Assembly (NCBI GenBank): GCA_963921935.1
Contig: OY998185.1
Span: forward strand, 60,837,717 to 60,901,716
Reading direction: 5' to 3'
DNA: 64,000 bases
From: Galeruca laticollis
Lineage: Eukaryota; Arthropoda; Insecta; Coleoptera; Chrysomelidae
Shown here: positions 51,271 to 63,029 of the stretch, piece by piece
Layout of the letters: each line of letters starts with the position of its first letter
Numbering within the stretch: the first letter of the stretch is position 1
Program-made: the position numbers and the translations under genes
Notes under the pieces: generated by a model
Databases searched by the model: none
What the model was told of the DNA's origin: nothing
What the model saw: only the letters and a program-made list of their open reading frames with translations

Positions 51271-51962
51271 GAGAGTCGAATGTCGCTTGACAGTTTTGCT
51301 AGCACATCATCTGCCTCAAGTTGTAGTTCACTCATGATGAATAGTTCATATGTTAGAAAAACTCCACCGAAAGTACCAACAAGTCCAACAACTTTTGAGC
51401 CTGTCCAAAAAAAGTAAGCAATCGAAACTCAGCCTACCATGAGTGGTTTTGTAATGCGGATTTCAACTGCTGAAAAACATAAAATTGACAAACAAATAGC
51501 AAAGACCATTTTTGCTACTAATAAGAGCTTTAGATGTATTGAGAATTTAGAGATGAAAAAAGCCATTAGGTTATACACCGCCCTCGAGAAAAACGGTAGC
51601 AACAAGTCTTTTGGACGAAATCTAAGAAGAGGAAAAAGAAAAATGTTTCTCCTCCCTGTCAGGACAGTCCGTAAATATGTCAATTGATGGGTGGTCAACC
51701 AGTGATATGTGCAACGATAACCACTGAAGATGGACAAGCCCTCCTATACGAAACTATAGACACATCAGGAAATCCACATACTTCAGAATATTTAACTCAA
51801 ATAGTTTGTGACCTGATTTCTTCATGTGAATTAAAATACAAATGTACCGTAAAATCTTTTGTGACAGACAATGTCGCAAATATGATACTTATCGTGGCTA
51901 CAACGGCAGTCGGTACCCTTCTTACAGCAAGATGTCTCATGGAAGTATCAGAGGACGGTTTT
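51271..51962 (+). pseudogene. hAT transposase 3, central exon
   Basis: Follows acceptor TTTCCAG (ending 51270). Pieces: RMSLDSFASTSSASSCSSL, MSGFVMRISTAEKHKIDKQ, IAKTIFATNKSFRCIENLE, then VNMSIDGWSTSDMCN, then (frame change near 51690) QPVICATITTEDGQALLYE, TIDTSGNPHTSEYL and SFVTDNVANM with the catalytic Asp region. Stops at 51418-51420 and several shifts. It ends at about 51962 at the Gypsy junction. The C-terminal dimerisation part is missing. Confidence 0.75.
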
Positions 51963-52071
51963 AAGTCCAAGTTCTAAGTGGTGCAGACCAGAGGACCCGG
52001 GAGTCGTTCTATCTGCACACCTCCATTGTGGTCTGCGGCAAATGATATTAGCCGATCAGAATGGACTAGAA
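51963..52071 (-). pseudogene. Gypsy pol reverse-transcriptase fragment, right of the hAT insertion
   Basis: This is the 3' continuation (minus strand) of the Gypsy RT at 55329-55520, separated by the hAT. After the duplicated GACTAGAA the minus strand would continue the RT domain, but the sequence is too decayed to place with certainty. Confidence 0.45.
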
Positions 52072-52427
52072 CAGTGGTTGCCAACCTTTTCTGGGCCTCC
52101 GCCCCCTATAGAAGAGAACAAAAATTTCACCGCTGGTTATTCCAAAGTAGTTAATTTTATTGGAATATCATCTGTACCGTCCCAATTGATCTGTATTTAG
52201 CTTTAATTTCGGTTAATGTCTAAATTTTATTTTAGAGGAATGATGAAGTAGAAATTTATTAAACGACTACCAAATGTACAATAAAATTGTTTATTAAACT
52301 TTTAAATATAAACACAGAATCAATAAGAAATACAATCACAATAGAAATAAGAAATGCAATACAATAAGAAATACAACATTAATAATAAAGAAAAAATAAA
52401 TGAGACGGTTGAGGCTGGTGGAGTGTT

Positions 52428-53111
52428 CATCATCATCATCATCAATCAGCCTGTCGCATCCACTGCAGGATATAGGCCTCCCTCATTTCTGCCCACTGTC
52501 TTCTGTCTTGAGCGCTCTGCATCCAGTTTGTAGTCATTCTTCTGATATCGTCCGTCCATCGCGTGGGAGGTCTTCCCTTGTTTCTTTTGTCAGTCCTTGG
52601 TCTCCACTCGAGCAGCCTTTTTGTCCATCGTCCATCTGTCATGCGGGCCACATGTCCAGCCCAGTTCCATTTGAGTTTTGCCACCTGATAGATAACATCC
52701 GTGACTCCTGTTCTCGCCCTTAGGTCTTCATTTCTTATGCGGTCACGGAGTGACACACCAAGCATCGATCTTTCCATCCTACGTTGGGCTACTCTAAGCT
52801 TCTTAGCGGATGTGGCTGTCAGAGTCAAAGTTTCGGCTCCGTAGGTCATAACTGGTAGAACGCACTGATTATAGGCCTTTTGCTTCAGACACATTGGGAG
52901 ATTGCCCTTAAACACTTCCCTCATTTTACCAAATGCAGCCCAAGAGAGCGTAATTCTTCTTCTTAATTCACATGTTTGATTATCTCTCGAGATTTTTATC
53001 TCATGACCCAGGTATGTATACTTATCTACCAACTCTACCTCCCCGTCACCAATAGCAATATTTCCACTAGGAACCAGATTCGTCATATATTTCGTTTTCG
53101 ATATATTAATT
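52428..53111 (-). mobile_element. 5'-truncated LINE inserted in hAT 2, with 12-bp duplication
   Basis: Flanked by TGGTGGAGTGTT at 52416-52427 and 53112-53123. On the minus strand it reads LVPSGNIAIGDGEVELVDKY, TYLGHEIKISRDNQTCELRR, VLPVMTYGAETLTLTATSAK, LKWNWAGHVARMTDGRW, NKGRPPTRWTDDI, and stops after LQWMRQAD at 52442. The 3' end is a (GAT)n tail (52428-52443). Truncated start, target duplication and simple-repeat tail are the marks of target-primed reverse transcription. Frame undamaged, so recent. Confidence 0.92.
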
Positions 53112-54890
53112 TGGTGGAGTGTTACCAGTTTGTTAATATCGGGTTCCAATTTCGTTAACATCAATCGCAGATCGCCACGTTCAGTGATGTGTAGTCTGTT
53201 CCTCTTCTTTGACAGCAAATCAGTTACTGCACTGAATGCACGCTCAGCCATATAGGATGAAGGAAATGCAATTAACAACTTCTGTACTATTGTCCACAAT
53301 CCAGGATAGAGAACTGGTATTGGTTTTTGAAGCCAGAACTCTTGATATCCACGTTTGAATTTTACTTTCAATTCTTCGTTAGTTGTGAGTTCTAATAGCT
53401 CCTCTTCCAAATTTGATGAGCCTTCAGTATATGTGTTTGCGAAAGGATCTATAACCCAACTTGGTATTTCCATGTTTAAAATATCTTGGAAACGCTCTGT
53501 AAAATCAACATGAAGAACTTCCAAGTGGTGGCAGCAAGTAAGTAAATCTTCCGGTTTTGCAGACACTGTTGATAATGTGGGAAAATGGTTGTACTCACCA
53601 CTACCAAGATTTCTTTTGAATATAAGAAGTTTTCCTGCAAAAACAGCGATGACGTTTTTAGTTTTAATTAAATTTAAATCATCACCTTGCAATTGTAGAT
53701 TAACTTGATTAAATACTTTAAACAGATCCGTCAAATAATCGATGTCATTTTTTGACGTAATCAGGTTTTCGCGCAATTGTTCGTTTTCTTCAAGAAATTC
53801 CAACACTGAGTCAAATAGACTGAAAAAACGATTCAGACAAACACCTTTAGAGAGCCAACGTACTTCTGTGTGCAGCAGCAAGCGATTGTAGTCTTCATCA
53901 TTTTCTTTGCAAAGCTTATGAAACAAACGGTCATTCAATGAATTGCTTCTAATGATATTGATTGCTTTAATAACGTTATTGAGGGACGCATGCAGATGTT
54001 CATTTAATTTTTTTGCAACCAAATGCTGACGGTGAATGATACAATGTACAGCGAGTACATTTGGCACTGCTTTTCTCAAATGTGCTATAAAACCCTTATG
54101 ACGCCCGGTCATTGCTGGAGCACCATCAGTAGCAGCAGACAAAATATTGCTAATAGGAATTTCTTTCTCTTGAAAAAATTCTTGCATGATATTAAATATA
54201 GAATGTCCCTTTGTATCAGATTCCAAATTCTTAGCAAATAATAACTCTTGATGAATTTTTTATTCTTTTATAAATCGTACGTACGATAAGAGTAGAGCTT
54301 CGTTACTTGGTAGAGTTGATTCATTCGAGTTGAATGGAAAATTTGCAAGTCTTTAGGTAATCGCATAATGATATTTCAACGTCATTTGCCATTTCATCTA
54401 TTCTTCTTTGCACTGAATTATTACTGAGAGGAATTTTTTTAATGATATCAAATGGTGTCTTATGATGGAGAACAGTTTTTAATATCTCTTCGACTGCCGG
54501 CAAAATTAATTCCTCGCCAATGGTGTGTGGTTTTCCTGACTTTGCGATTAACAATGAAACGTTATATGAGGCTCGTAGCCCATCATCGTCTCGTTGAGAA
54601 GACTATGCAAAAAGGTTTGATATAGTTGGCTGTTTTAAATATTGTTTTTCCGAGTTCTTGAAAATAGAATATATCTTTGTTCTTCTTATCAGGATGCATT
54701 TTATGTAAATGCTCTTGTAGCCTAGAAGGTTTCATAGCATAATTTGAAAAAAACTTTTCGGCAAATTAAACACATAGGTAATGATTTGTTTGTAGAAGAT
54801 TCCGCAAATCCATATTTTAAATATTCAATACTGTATTGCCGGCATTTCTTTTTTAATTTAGAAGTAGATTCAGCCATTTTCATACAAAAA
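52442..54890 (-). pseudogene. hAT transposase 2 (ZBED5/SCAND3-like), fused by chance to a LINE C-terminus
   Basis: From 54876: MAESTSKLKKKCRQYSIEYL and SLPMCLICRKVF (BED finger, frame shift after it). Stops and shifts down to 54226. Then a 594-codon frame: ILSAATDGAPAMTGRHKGF (catalytic Asp), AVHCIIHRQHLVAKKL (C/H motif), EVRWLSKGVCLNRFF (R-W), AERAFSAVTDLLSKKRNRL and LRLMLTKLEPDINKLVTLHQ. The last 227 codons (from INISKTKYM) belong to the inserted LINE; the sister copy shows the true end is LHQPQPSH. The 594-codon frame is therefore an accidental fusion. Confidence 0.88.
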
Positions 54891-55328
54891 TTAAATTCTC
54901 AATAGATTTATAGATAGTAATGTTTATAAAATGACACAACGATTATTTACTACGGCAGAGCTTATGATTCACGACTATATATCGCGGCCAAGCACATACA
55001 ACTAATTAACAAAAAATTCGATTTCGTCCATGATTCAACTTGTCTGTGTGCGAACATGTCGAAACATGTTATTTTGTATGACCATCGCTTGTTCGCTTAT
55101 CAACGTGCGAGGACAAGTCATATACTTCTATTCTGAACTAAAAGAAATTATTATAATTATTATTAATGCTAATTTAAGACTGCTTATTAACCCTTATTAA
55201 ATCATTTTTATTTCATCATTACGCTTGACTGCTCATTATTTGCTTCTGAATCCGCTACCGCCCCCCTAAAAGGCTGCAGTGCCCACAGGGGGGCGGTATC
55301 GCCCCCTTTGGGAACCAATGGACTAGAA

Positions 55329-56000
55329 CTTGGAACCTGCTAGTGTGTCGTCGGTTCTTGGCAACGGGTAACTATTCTTCTTGGTGACTTCGTTGATCTT
55401 GCGGTAGTCAATGCAGAACCTTGTTAAACCATCTTTATTTTTTACAAGAATTAATGGAGACACCACTCATGGAGAGTTTTTGGTGCTTCAGCCTTCTTCG
55501 CCTGAAGAAGTCGTGTAGCTGCTCGGCGGATAGGACGTGTATCACCAGTGCCAATCTTATGCCTTAACACAAAGGTATTATTCCTGGTTTGCCATCTGAT
55601 AAACCAAGAATAGAATGGTGACGGTTAAATAAGTCTCTCACCTTCTCCTTTGTTGTCGGGACAGAGATGGATGGACGGTAGCTAGGATCTGACTGAGCTT
55701 GTTCGAGTACCCAGTGGATAACTTCGATTTTTGTCTCGAAGGCTCCTACTCGAGTGCTTTTCTTGAGGGTAACCCGACGGTTGTTCAGTGCCTTACCAAC
55801 AAGAATGCCCCTTCCTAGTTCCTGGTCGGGATTTCTGGGAATAGCGAAAAAATAACTTTTGGATTTTGGGGTCCCAGAGACTTCGTAACGCATTGGGTGT
55901 TAAAATGTGTGTTAAGGGAAAAAATAAAAGTTGAACCGAATTATTAGTAAATACTAACTAAAAAATCGGGTGCAGTTTTCCACCACCTAACGCTTTACGT
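55329..56000 (-). pseudogene. Gypsy pol: protease/RT linker and RT start, broken
   Basis: 55893-55564 reads NPDQELGRGILVGKALNNRR, VTLKKSTRVGAFETK and LFNRHHSILG, the region between protease and RT. It continues with frame changes: [53 protein letters not shown] and [20 protein letters not shown], the RT fingers. The last residue abuts the hAT duplication. The region 55920-56000 is unassigned upstream sequence. May be the same family as the gag at 24.3-26.1 kb. Confidence 0.85.
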
Positions 56001-56939
56001 CCGCCGTCATCTATCCATCTCTTTCCGATGCTCTCGGCGTCTGCGTTTCGTCCTCCGCCTCTCCGTCTCCTCTCCCTCGTCCTCATCCAGCACACTTTAA
56101 CTAAAACATTGTATGTATACGATTGCACGGATGGTTGTAGCGGCCCCGGCATACCGAGATGCGGATGTCGGGATTGGTATTTGGTATGCTTAGCTAGCGG
56201 GTTATTTCTCTCGGAGTCCCTTCTTCATTTTTCAAGGTCGCTGACGGCGGGGGGATTAGGGGGTCGAACACCCTAGGTCTGTAAAAAAATACTTTTCGTG
56301 TTATTGCCTCATACAGATTGATCAACTGTCAACAATATTCGTGTAGAAAAGTGTCTATATAAAGGGTGTAAAAATAGAGTGTTTTTATTGTTTACATATT
56401 TATAAATAAACGTTTTTGAATTAATAAGTTATTCAAAAATTTAAATATGTTTACCTTGAAGATTAAAATACCAAATAAATTTGGACACACCTGGCAGATC
56501 AAATTTATCATCTCGTGGTATGTGGTTCTTAAAAAAAACTTGCCACAGCAGTGTTGTTTCTTTTTTTTGTTCAAATTTATTAATTTAAGCGCAACACCGA
56601 TTTCGGAATCGTGGCATTGAGATAACTTGGTGATGACTGTATTATTCAAGTACGTATTTTAAATAATGAAATAAAACGACAAAAATCTTAAATGTTTTTT
56701 TTTTCATTCTTAAATTCATTCAGTATGACACGTTTTCGTTTCAGGTCAGATAAGTTGTCCCTTCCCAATAAATAGTTTTAACCAAAAACATATTTGGGCG
56801 ATATGCACTGCCACCAATATGCTCCAACAAAAACCAAATCCCCCCTTCTCCTAGTAAAGTGCCCCCGGATTGTATGCTTGAAACGACTCTAAATTGAAAT
56901 AAAACATTATTATTTTTCAAAGAAAAATAGGTAGAATGT
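56001..56939. other. No gene recognised
   Basis: 56001-56280 is GC-richer than its neighbours, with TCCGCCTCTCCGTCTCC-type runs, perhaps a Gypsy untranslated leader or LTR. 56281-56939 is AT-rich. A minus-strand frame at 56392-56649 (NLICQVCPNLFGILIFK) is unassigned. Confidence 0.35.
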
Positions 56940-57790
56940 CAAAAAACATTTTCTAAAATTCTTATCACTCTGTGTGGTAAATTACAAAACAGTCCAAACA
57001 CAATCCAATGTCTATTTCTTGATATAAAGGGAGCTTATGACTCTGTGAATTTTAACATTCTTCAACAAAATATGATTAACGTAGGATTTAGTAAAAGAAC
57101 TTCTCAAAGTATTTTACAGTTATTCTTTGGAAGAACAGTCTTTATTAGAGATCACAATAATATCCTACACGGACCTCGAACCGTTTATCATGGATCAGTA
57201 TTAAGCCCAATTTTATTCAATCTATATTCTGGCAATATACATACACATATTAATAACCTTGCTAATTCTATCCAGTATGCAGATGACTTCTGTATATACT
57301 CCATCCAAAATACATATGATAACTGCATTTGTGCTTTCGAAAATATAATGCAAGTAGTGTTGAAATGGACAGAAGAAACTGGTATGACCCTATCTACAGA
57401 AAAATGTTCCATAATGTTTTTTACCAGACATAGACTGCGGTCACCGGATAGCCTAACTCTGCGTGGGCGCACTATGGCTGTGGTAAATGAATACAAATAT
57501 TTAGGTATCATACTAGACACGAAACTCCTGTGGTCCAAACATGTACTCCATATTCATAACAAATGTGAAAAAGGTTACAACCTAATTAAATGTGTAACTA
57601 ACCGTAATTGGGGTACAGCACCGAGTACTGCAATTTTATGTTACAGAGCTTATGTGAGATCAATCATTGATTATGGATGTTGTTTATATGGTTCTAATAT
57701 TAACATGAGTAATATCAATGAACTTCAGCCTCATTGTTCAAAGATTTTGATCTTATTGACAAAGCTATGTAAAAATATATTACTATAATA
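56940..57790 (+). pseudogene. LINE reverse-transcriptase fragment
   Basis: Reads LFLDIKGAYDSVNFNILQQN (RT motif A with Asp), RTVYHGSVLSPILFNLYSG, SIQYADDFCIYS (Tyr-Ala-Asp-Asp), EYKYLGIILDTKLLWSKHV and IIDYGCCLYGSN. Open from 57045 to a stop at 57786-57788. It is cut on both sides: no endonuclease domain before 56940, no 3' tail recognised. R1/Jockey/I-like clade; not resolved further. Confidence 0.85.
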
Positions 57791-57960
57791 ACACTTAGTA
57801 CATAAACGTTATACGTATTATGAAGAGACAAGAATTATTACTAATTTAAGTACAAATCAATATAAAACATTCATTAAATGTTGAGAAATAATAAAAGTTG
57901 CAAAGTAATATTTACTAAATGTTTAGCTTCAAAACTAAAATATAAATACTTAAGCATCAC

Positions 57961-58023
57961 CGTCTCCATAAATTCAATTTGATCAACCTGGAACTGTTGA
58001 GGCATTTCATCAATATCCATGAT
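57961..58023 (-). CDS. Candidate host exon (phase 0-0)
   Basis: Preceded by acceptor TACTTTGTCAACAG and followed by donor-like GTGATG. Frame: IMDIDEMPQQFQVDQIEFM then ET, 21 codons. It starts in phase 0, matching the phase-0 end of the next upstream candidate exon (58251-58324). No protein family recognised. GTGATG is a weak donor; if not used, the frame runs on 28 codons to a stop. Could belong to the THAP-type gene upstream on the same strand. Confidence 0.35.
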
Positions 58024-58250
58024 CTGTTGACAAAGTAATTAATTATAACAATTTTCAGCAACTATCAATACATTACTTAACATCGCTATTACTAAAAATT
58101 AACATTCCTTTTATCAAAATAAGTGTGCAAAACATGCTCATCGAGTATCTTTTCTTGACAAGGACGATCAGTTACACATATCACAATCAATTGTCATTTA
58201 GCTCTTGAGACAATTTACATTAAAAAGGACTACTATTAATTATTTTTTAC
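58024..58250. other. Putative intron between two candidate exons
   Basis: GTAAAAAATAATT donor at 58250 and TTTGTCAACAG acceptor ending 58024 (minus strand). AT-rich, no frame. Confidence 0.3.
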
Positions 58251-58324
58251 CTTAGTGTCAGTCAGTTTTGTCCTTTTATATCTGCGATTCTTTCGGTCAA
58301 CATCTGCAGCCTTTTTTTTACTTT
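58251..58324 (-). CDS. Candidate host exon, lysine/arginine-rich
   Basis: Between acceptor TTATGTGTCTCAG and donor AAG/GTAAAA. Only one frame is open: SKKKAADVDRKNRRYKRTKL then TDTK, ending in phase 0. The basic composition suggests a nuclear-localisation-like stretch. No family recognised. The splice-phase match with 57961-58023 is the main support. Confidence 0.35.
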
Positions 58325-58620
58325 CTGAGACACATAATAGTAATAATAATATATGTTTATTTCGTAACAGAAAAACAGAAATATACAAACTACAAAATTT
58401 AACTAACATTTTTTTTTGATGTAGAAGTAAACAATTAATCACTGAAGCTGAGAGTAACTAGGTTACCAACAACTTGTGTGTGATATAATAAATAGATACA
58501 GTGAAATTAAATTATAATTTAGGGTAGGTAGATATAAATTAATTCTCAACACATACATACACATATATTCGCACACACATACAACCACATATTTTTCTTT
58601 TTATATTTTGTTTATTATAT

Positions 58621-61510
58621 TTAGGAAAAAGTTGATAAAATCCATTTTTTTATTTCACATTTAAAGCTCTTATATCCTTCAATGTTTTGTAGTTCTACAG
58701 GTACTCGACTTAGAATTTTTGGGCCCAAGTAATCAAAGCAGTGTTGTCCAATAGTTTTTTCTCTTTTAGGTACGTTGTATGTGTTCTGTTTATGCCTAGT
58801 ATCATGAGTATGTTCAAGACGTTCTAATATATGTTCATTTCGTTTTAGGTAGAGCAGTATTTTCAGGCAGTATAATTGCCTTAGATCCATAACTTGGCTC
58901 ATCACATATAACTCATCACTTGGAAACCTGATACTCTTTTGGTAAATAATTCGTAATATCCACCTTTGTAGTACATTTACATTTTCAATGTGACAGTCAT
59001 ATATTCCACCCCAACCAGAGATGCCATAGCTCAGCTGTGACTGCACTAACGAAAAGTACAATATTTTCAAGTGGTGTAAATCCAAGATGTCTCTTAAGCA
59101 CTTAAACCTTGACAGTAATCTTCTTAGTTTGTTAGCAATATTTTTTGTTTGCAGATCCCATTTGAGATGACGATCAATAATAATTCCAAGATATTTAATC
59201 CTATCTACTTCTGGAATTTTAGTAGTCATGTCAATATCCAAATATCTGAGATTTGGTAGACCTGTCTGGTATGATGTGAAAGGCATATATTTTGTTTTTT
59301 CTACATTTAGTGTTAGTTCATTAAATTGAAACCAGGTTTTTATTTTTTTAAAAGCGATTTCAGCTTGTGTTTTCAACTGAGCCCAAGTAGGAGCGGTAAA
59401 AAGGATGGCAGTATCATCGGCGAAGCTAATAATTTTGCCCCTTATGTCCAGGAAAAGTAGGCTATTTAAATAGATATTGAATAGCAGCGGGCCCAGTACA
59501 GAGCCTTGTGGCACGCCGTAGGTAACATTTCTAGCCTCGCTTATGCAATTGTCGATGGTTACATATTGTTTTCGCTCACTCAAATAACTCTCCAACAGCT
59601 TATAAGTTAATCCACGCACACCGTAGAATTTTAATTTGTTTAACACTTTTTCATGATTAACGGTATCAAAAGCCTTAGAGAGGTCCACAAAGATGCAAGC
59701 TGCAGGGATTTTTTTATCTAAGGAATTGTATAGCGTTTCTAGTAATGAGCATATTGCATCCTCCGTGGATTTTCCATCTCTAAAGCCATACTGATTTTCA
59801 GAAATAACGTTATGCTTATTGAAGAATTTAACTAGCCTACATTTTAAGATCTTTTCAAAAATTTTACTTATCGTTGAAATGCGAGTTATTGGCGGATAAT
59901 TCTCCATTTTAGATATATCACCGTTTTTAAAAATAGGCTTAATTAACCCTGTTTTCAGCGACTTGGGAAAGATTCCCGAACTAAAGCATTTGTTTATCAT
60001 ATAGGTAAGTGGAGTAGCTATTTCATGTTTTATTTCTTTTAAAGTTTCCTCCGATTTAATGCCGTCTAATCCTGGTGACTTTTTATTTTTTAACGAATTT
60101 ATAATATGTTTTACTTCAGCTTCATCTGTGGGGTACAAATACATAGTTGTGTCTAGAGTTCGTATATTCTCAGCATAATTTTGGGGGGAGGGTATCTTTT
60201 GGGCATAATTTTTTCCCCAAATCACCAAAAAAATTATTAAACGCATTAGCTATATCTTTGGTGCCATTAATTAGTTGACTTTTTTCATTTAAAATCTATT
60301 TTACTTTCAGACTTGGATTTGCCACATATATCAGTTACACATTTCCATAGTGCTGCAGATGAGTTGGAGTTTTTATTGATCAAGTTATTAAAATAAGTCT
60401 TCTTTGCATTTTTTATGAGTATTTTTAATTTGTTTTTATAGTCATGATATTTTTCATTTAAGAGTATGTCATTAGGGGTACTTTTAAGTTTTTTATAGAT
60501 TTTGTTTTTTTCGTTTATAGATTTTAGTAATCCCGCAGTAATCCATGGTTTTTTAGCCTTTTTAATTTTCGATCTTTTTACAATACTTGTACATTCTTCG
60601 ATACTTTGCTGTAAGATAGAAAGGAATTGATCTGTACATGCATTCACCCCAGTAATCGTGTATATATTTTGCCAATTTTTATTTCGTAACTGTTCTCTTA
60701 ACTTTGGATAATTAATAAATTTCTTAGGTTGATTTTCGTTTTTTGTTTCATATGTCTCTTTAAATTGAATGATTAGTGCTATAGGAAGATGGTCAGTTAT
60801 TCCGTAGTCAAAAATAAATTATTTAATATTATTATTTTCATAATTTAAATTTTTTACATAAATGTGGTCTAGGCAAGTTTTGCTTATGGGTCTTGTTATT
60901 TGATTAAAATGTAAGAGACAAAATCCAATGATTCTAGGGTATTTTTATATTGTTCAACGTGATCGACATCTGATAAAAGTTCAATATTAATGTCACCCAT
61001 CAGTATATGAATTTTAGATTCCTTTCCTTTTTTATTATTTAAATAACTATTGAGGTTCGTACTAAAGATTTTAGGACATATAATAGGAGATTTATACAAT
61101 GCGGTTATGTGTACAGTTTCATTTCTTAATTTAATTTCCAATTATATTGCTTTAGTTTCAGAAATTTTGACAATTTTGTAAAAATGTGTTACTTTATTAT
61201 TTACATACAAAACTACTCCGTCGCATTTATTATAGTCCCCATCATTATAAATTAAGTGATATCCATTTATATTAAAAATACTTACATCTTTCTGTCTATT
61301 CGTTTCTGTCAATGCAATCACATCAAAGTCGGCCTGCTGGCTTAGAAAAAGCAAAAATTCATCAACATTTTTTTGGATACTTCTGATATTCATATGTAGT
61401 GCTGAGATTTGACCTTTTTTGCAATTTGTATATGTACCAAAATCCGATATCGAATTTATTACTTGGGCCTCGATTTCCTTGTTCTCATACCGACTTAGAT
61501 ACAAATCCAT
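58621..61510 (-). pseudogene. LINE ORF2: endonuclease and reverse transcriptase, four pieces
   Basis: 61510-61142: endonuclease start with SALHMNIRSIQKNVDEFLLF, DVIALTETNRQKD and CDGVVLYVNNKV. A stop at 61142 follows, then ITALYKSPIICPK and ILMGDINIELLSD (61141-60896). Stops and shifts to 60650, then linker 60647-60285. A 541-codon frame (60246-58621): KKSPGLDGIKSEETLKEIK, FVDLSKAFDTVNHEKVLNK (motif A), TYGVPQGSVLGPLLFNIYL (motif B), ISFADDTAILF (motif C, Phe-Ala-Asp-Asp), IKYLGIIIDRHLKWD, ending KCEIKKWILSTFS. The RT part is intact and full length; the endonuclease and linker are broken. Confidence 0.9.
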
Positions 61511-61855
61511 TTGTTATGATTTATATTCGCACAATGACATTAAAAGATATAACAACTTTTTTTGTTTATGGTCACTTTAAAGGAACGAGAGAAAGAAAAG
61601 TTAGTTTCTAGTATCTAGAATTTGACAAATACTGCAATGACTTGAACACAAACAATTCAGAATTTATAAAGAAAAGAAAAACGTAATTGTTGAACACCCA
61701 AAATAAAAACTAGTTTATAATAGTAACAAGTTTTAGACGAACCATTTATGCACTTATATTTATTCTGTGTGCCGAAGCAGGTTGAAACATTTATAAAGTT
61801 CTTTCGAAATTATTTTTTTAGTTACAGCTATAGCTAAAATAAATTTCATATGGTT

Positions 61856-62727
61856 TCACTTTACTTTATTTGCACCTGATGATGAAGAATTGTTTCTCGT
61901 TCTATAAGGATTTCTTTCAAGATGTTTAAATTCCCTGGATATTTCTTTGGGGGGTTCCTTTGGTTTTATTTTGGGGCCTTTTGGAGTTATCTCTTGTGGT
62001 GTGTTTTTCGAGGGATTTTGATTACTTGGTTCAGCTTCTTTGGAGTCTCTATTTACTATTGTTACAGTTGGAGTCGAGGGATTACATTTTGTGTTACGTT
62101 CTTCTACTTCTACAACTTCATCATCCTCATAGGTATGTTTCATAAGCTGCGAGGGGTAGAATATACCTCCATTTACAATAAGTATTCCGTTTTTGATGAA
62201 GCAATGTTTTTCATCATGTTTTTGTTATGCCAAATATAAATGATGTCTTAAGATTTTGGCTTCCTCCCGTTGCCTTGGTGTTTGATCTTGAGCAATGGAA
62301 ATCTTTGTTCCCTTTAAATTTTTTATATTCCTATAGATCTTCTGTTTAGTTAGAAACGAAATGAATTCAAACTTAATGGGACTGTCCCTATTTCGACCGA
62401 GTGGATAAATGTTGATAAAATGGGACTCTGACAATGACAAACCCAGTAAATTGTTAAAAGTGGAGATAATCTTTGGTATGTCCAGTGGGTTGCTTTCTCT
62501 TTCTATTCCAAACAGAATTAAATTATTGCGTTTTGACTCCCTCTCCAGTAGCTGTATTTTTCTTTTAAATATGTGTTTTCTTGGTCAACGGTATTCAATC
62601 TGTGTGATAGATTCTCTAATGTATAGTTTAATCTTGTTTCCACAGCATTAATTAATAATGATAAATCAGCATAACTTTTTGTAATTTTGTCCAATATTTG
62701 CTTGTTAGTAATTTCATCAATGCTCAT
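61856..62727 (-). pseudogene. LINE ORF1 (coiled coil plus nucleic-acid-binding part), broken
   Basis: Start MSIDEITNKQILDKITKSYA at 62727, then a coiled coil (LENLSHRLNTVDQENTYLK). After a frame change near 62570: RNNLILFGIERESN and LSLSESHFINIYPLGRNRD, an RRM-like stretch. A stop after LRHHLYLA (62225) interrupts the run to FIKNGILIVNGGIFYPSQLM. The tail is Pro/Lys-rich (PKGPKIKPKEPPKEISREF) and ends at 61856. The layout is like the ORF1 proteins of L1/CR1-type LINEs, which bind the element's RNA. Confidence 0.75.
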
Positions 62728-62790
62728 ATTTTTAGTGTATGGAACGCTTTCTATTATTTTCGTTAATGGAAAGAAACTGGTTGTTTGATA

Positions 62791-63029
62791 TCAAATTCGA
62801 GTTTAATGATTGATTTGTAGCAAATATATATTAGGTTAGGATTTATTTTTATAATATTTCTCCCAATTTAACTAAACAAAGTTTCAAATAGTTTGTTCAG
62901 TTAACGGAAAAACAAGCTTTAATAAAGACTTACGGAGATTATAGGGATTCTCAGTCACTTTAAAAGACTAATTCTTGAACTATTTCACTCAAGAACTTCT
63001 ACTAGGTAGTATTAAGCATAAGGCAACCA
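62791..63029. other. No gene recognised
   Basis: AT-rich stretch between the LINE 5' end and the THAP exon pair. It could be LINE 5' UTR or intron of the THAP-type gene. Confidence 0.3.

Larger units (their letters stand above)
47924..51962 (+). mobile_element. hAT element 3, left end present, interrupted and right-truncated
   Basis: Starts with CAGGGTTGGGCAAAATC, a typical hAT terminus, at 47924. A BED-finger exon (48326-48485), then a probable intron invaded by a Crypton-like element (48541-49961) and a LINE (50230-50900), then the next exon (51271-51962). The right side is lost where Gypsy pol sequence begins, so no duplication can be read. Confidence 0.75.
52072..55320 (-). mobile_element. 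hAT element 2, complete, 8-bp target duplication
   Basis: Termini CAGTGGTTGCCAACC (52072) and, reversed, CATTGGTTCCCAAAG (55320). Flanks GACTAGAA at 52064-52071 and 55321-55328 are an exact 8-bp duplication. The target was a Gypsy pol sequence. Total 3249 bp, of which 684 bp plus one duplication are a later LINE insertion. The fragment at 4093-5013 is a sister copy. Confidence 0.95.
58500..62790 (-). mobile_element. Nearly full-length LINE (Jockey/CR1-like) with ORF1 and ORF2
   Basis: Minus strand: 5' region to about 62790, ORF1 (62727-61856), ORF2 (61510-58621), 3' UTR to about 58500. ORF2 carries an APE-type endonuclease and a reverse transcriptase. The exact 5' end and any target duplication could not be fixed. 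It lies between the THAP exon pair and the two candidate exons at 57961-58324. Confidence 0.85.

Noticed and set aside
52442..54226. A 594-codon protein as a novel host gene
   Set aside because: Its last 227 codons lie inside a LINE with a 12-bp target duplication, and the sister hAT copy at 4102-4686 shows the normal end, so the long frame is accidental.
61870..61900. A hammerhead core CTGATGATG in the LINE ORF1 region
   Set aside because: No GAAA partner or stem II follows; it is coding sequence of the ORF1 tail.
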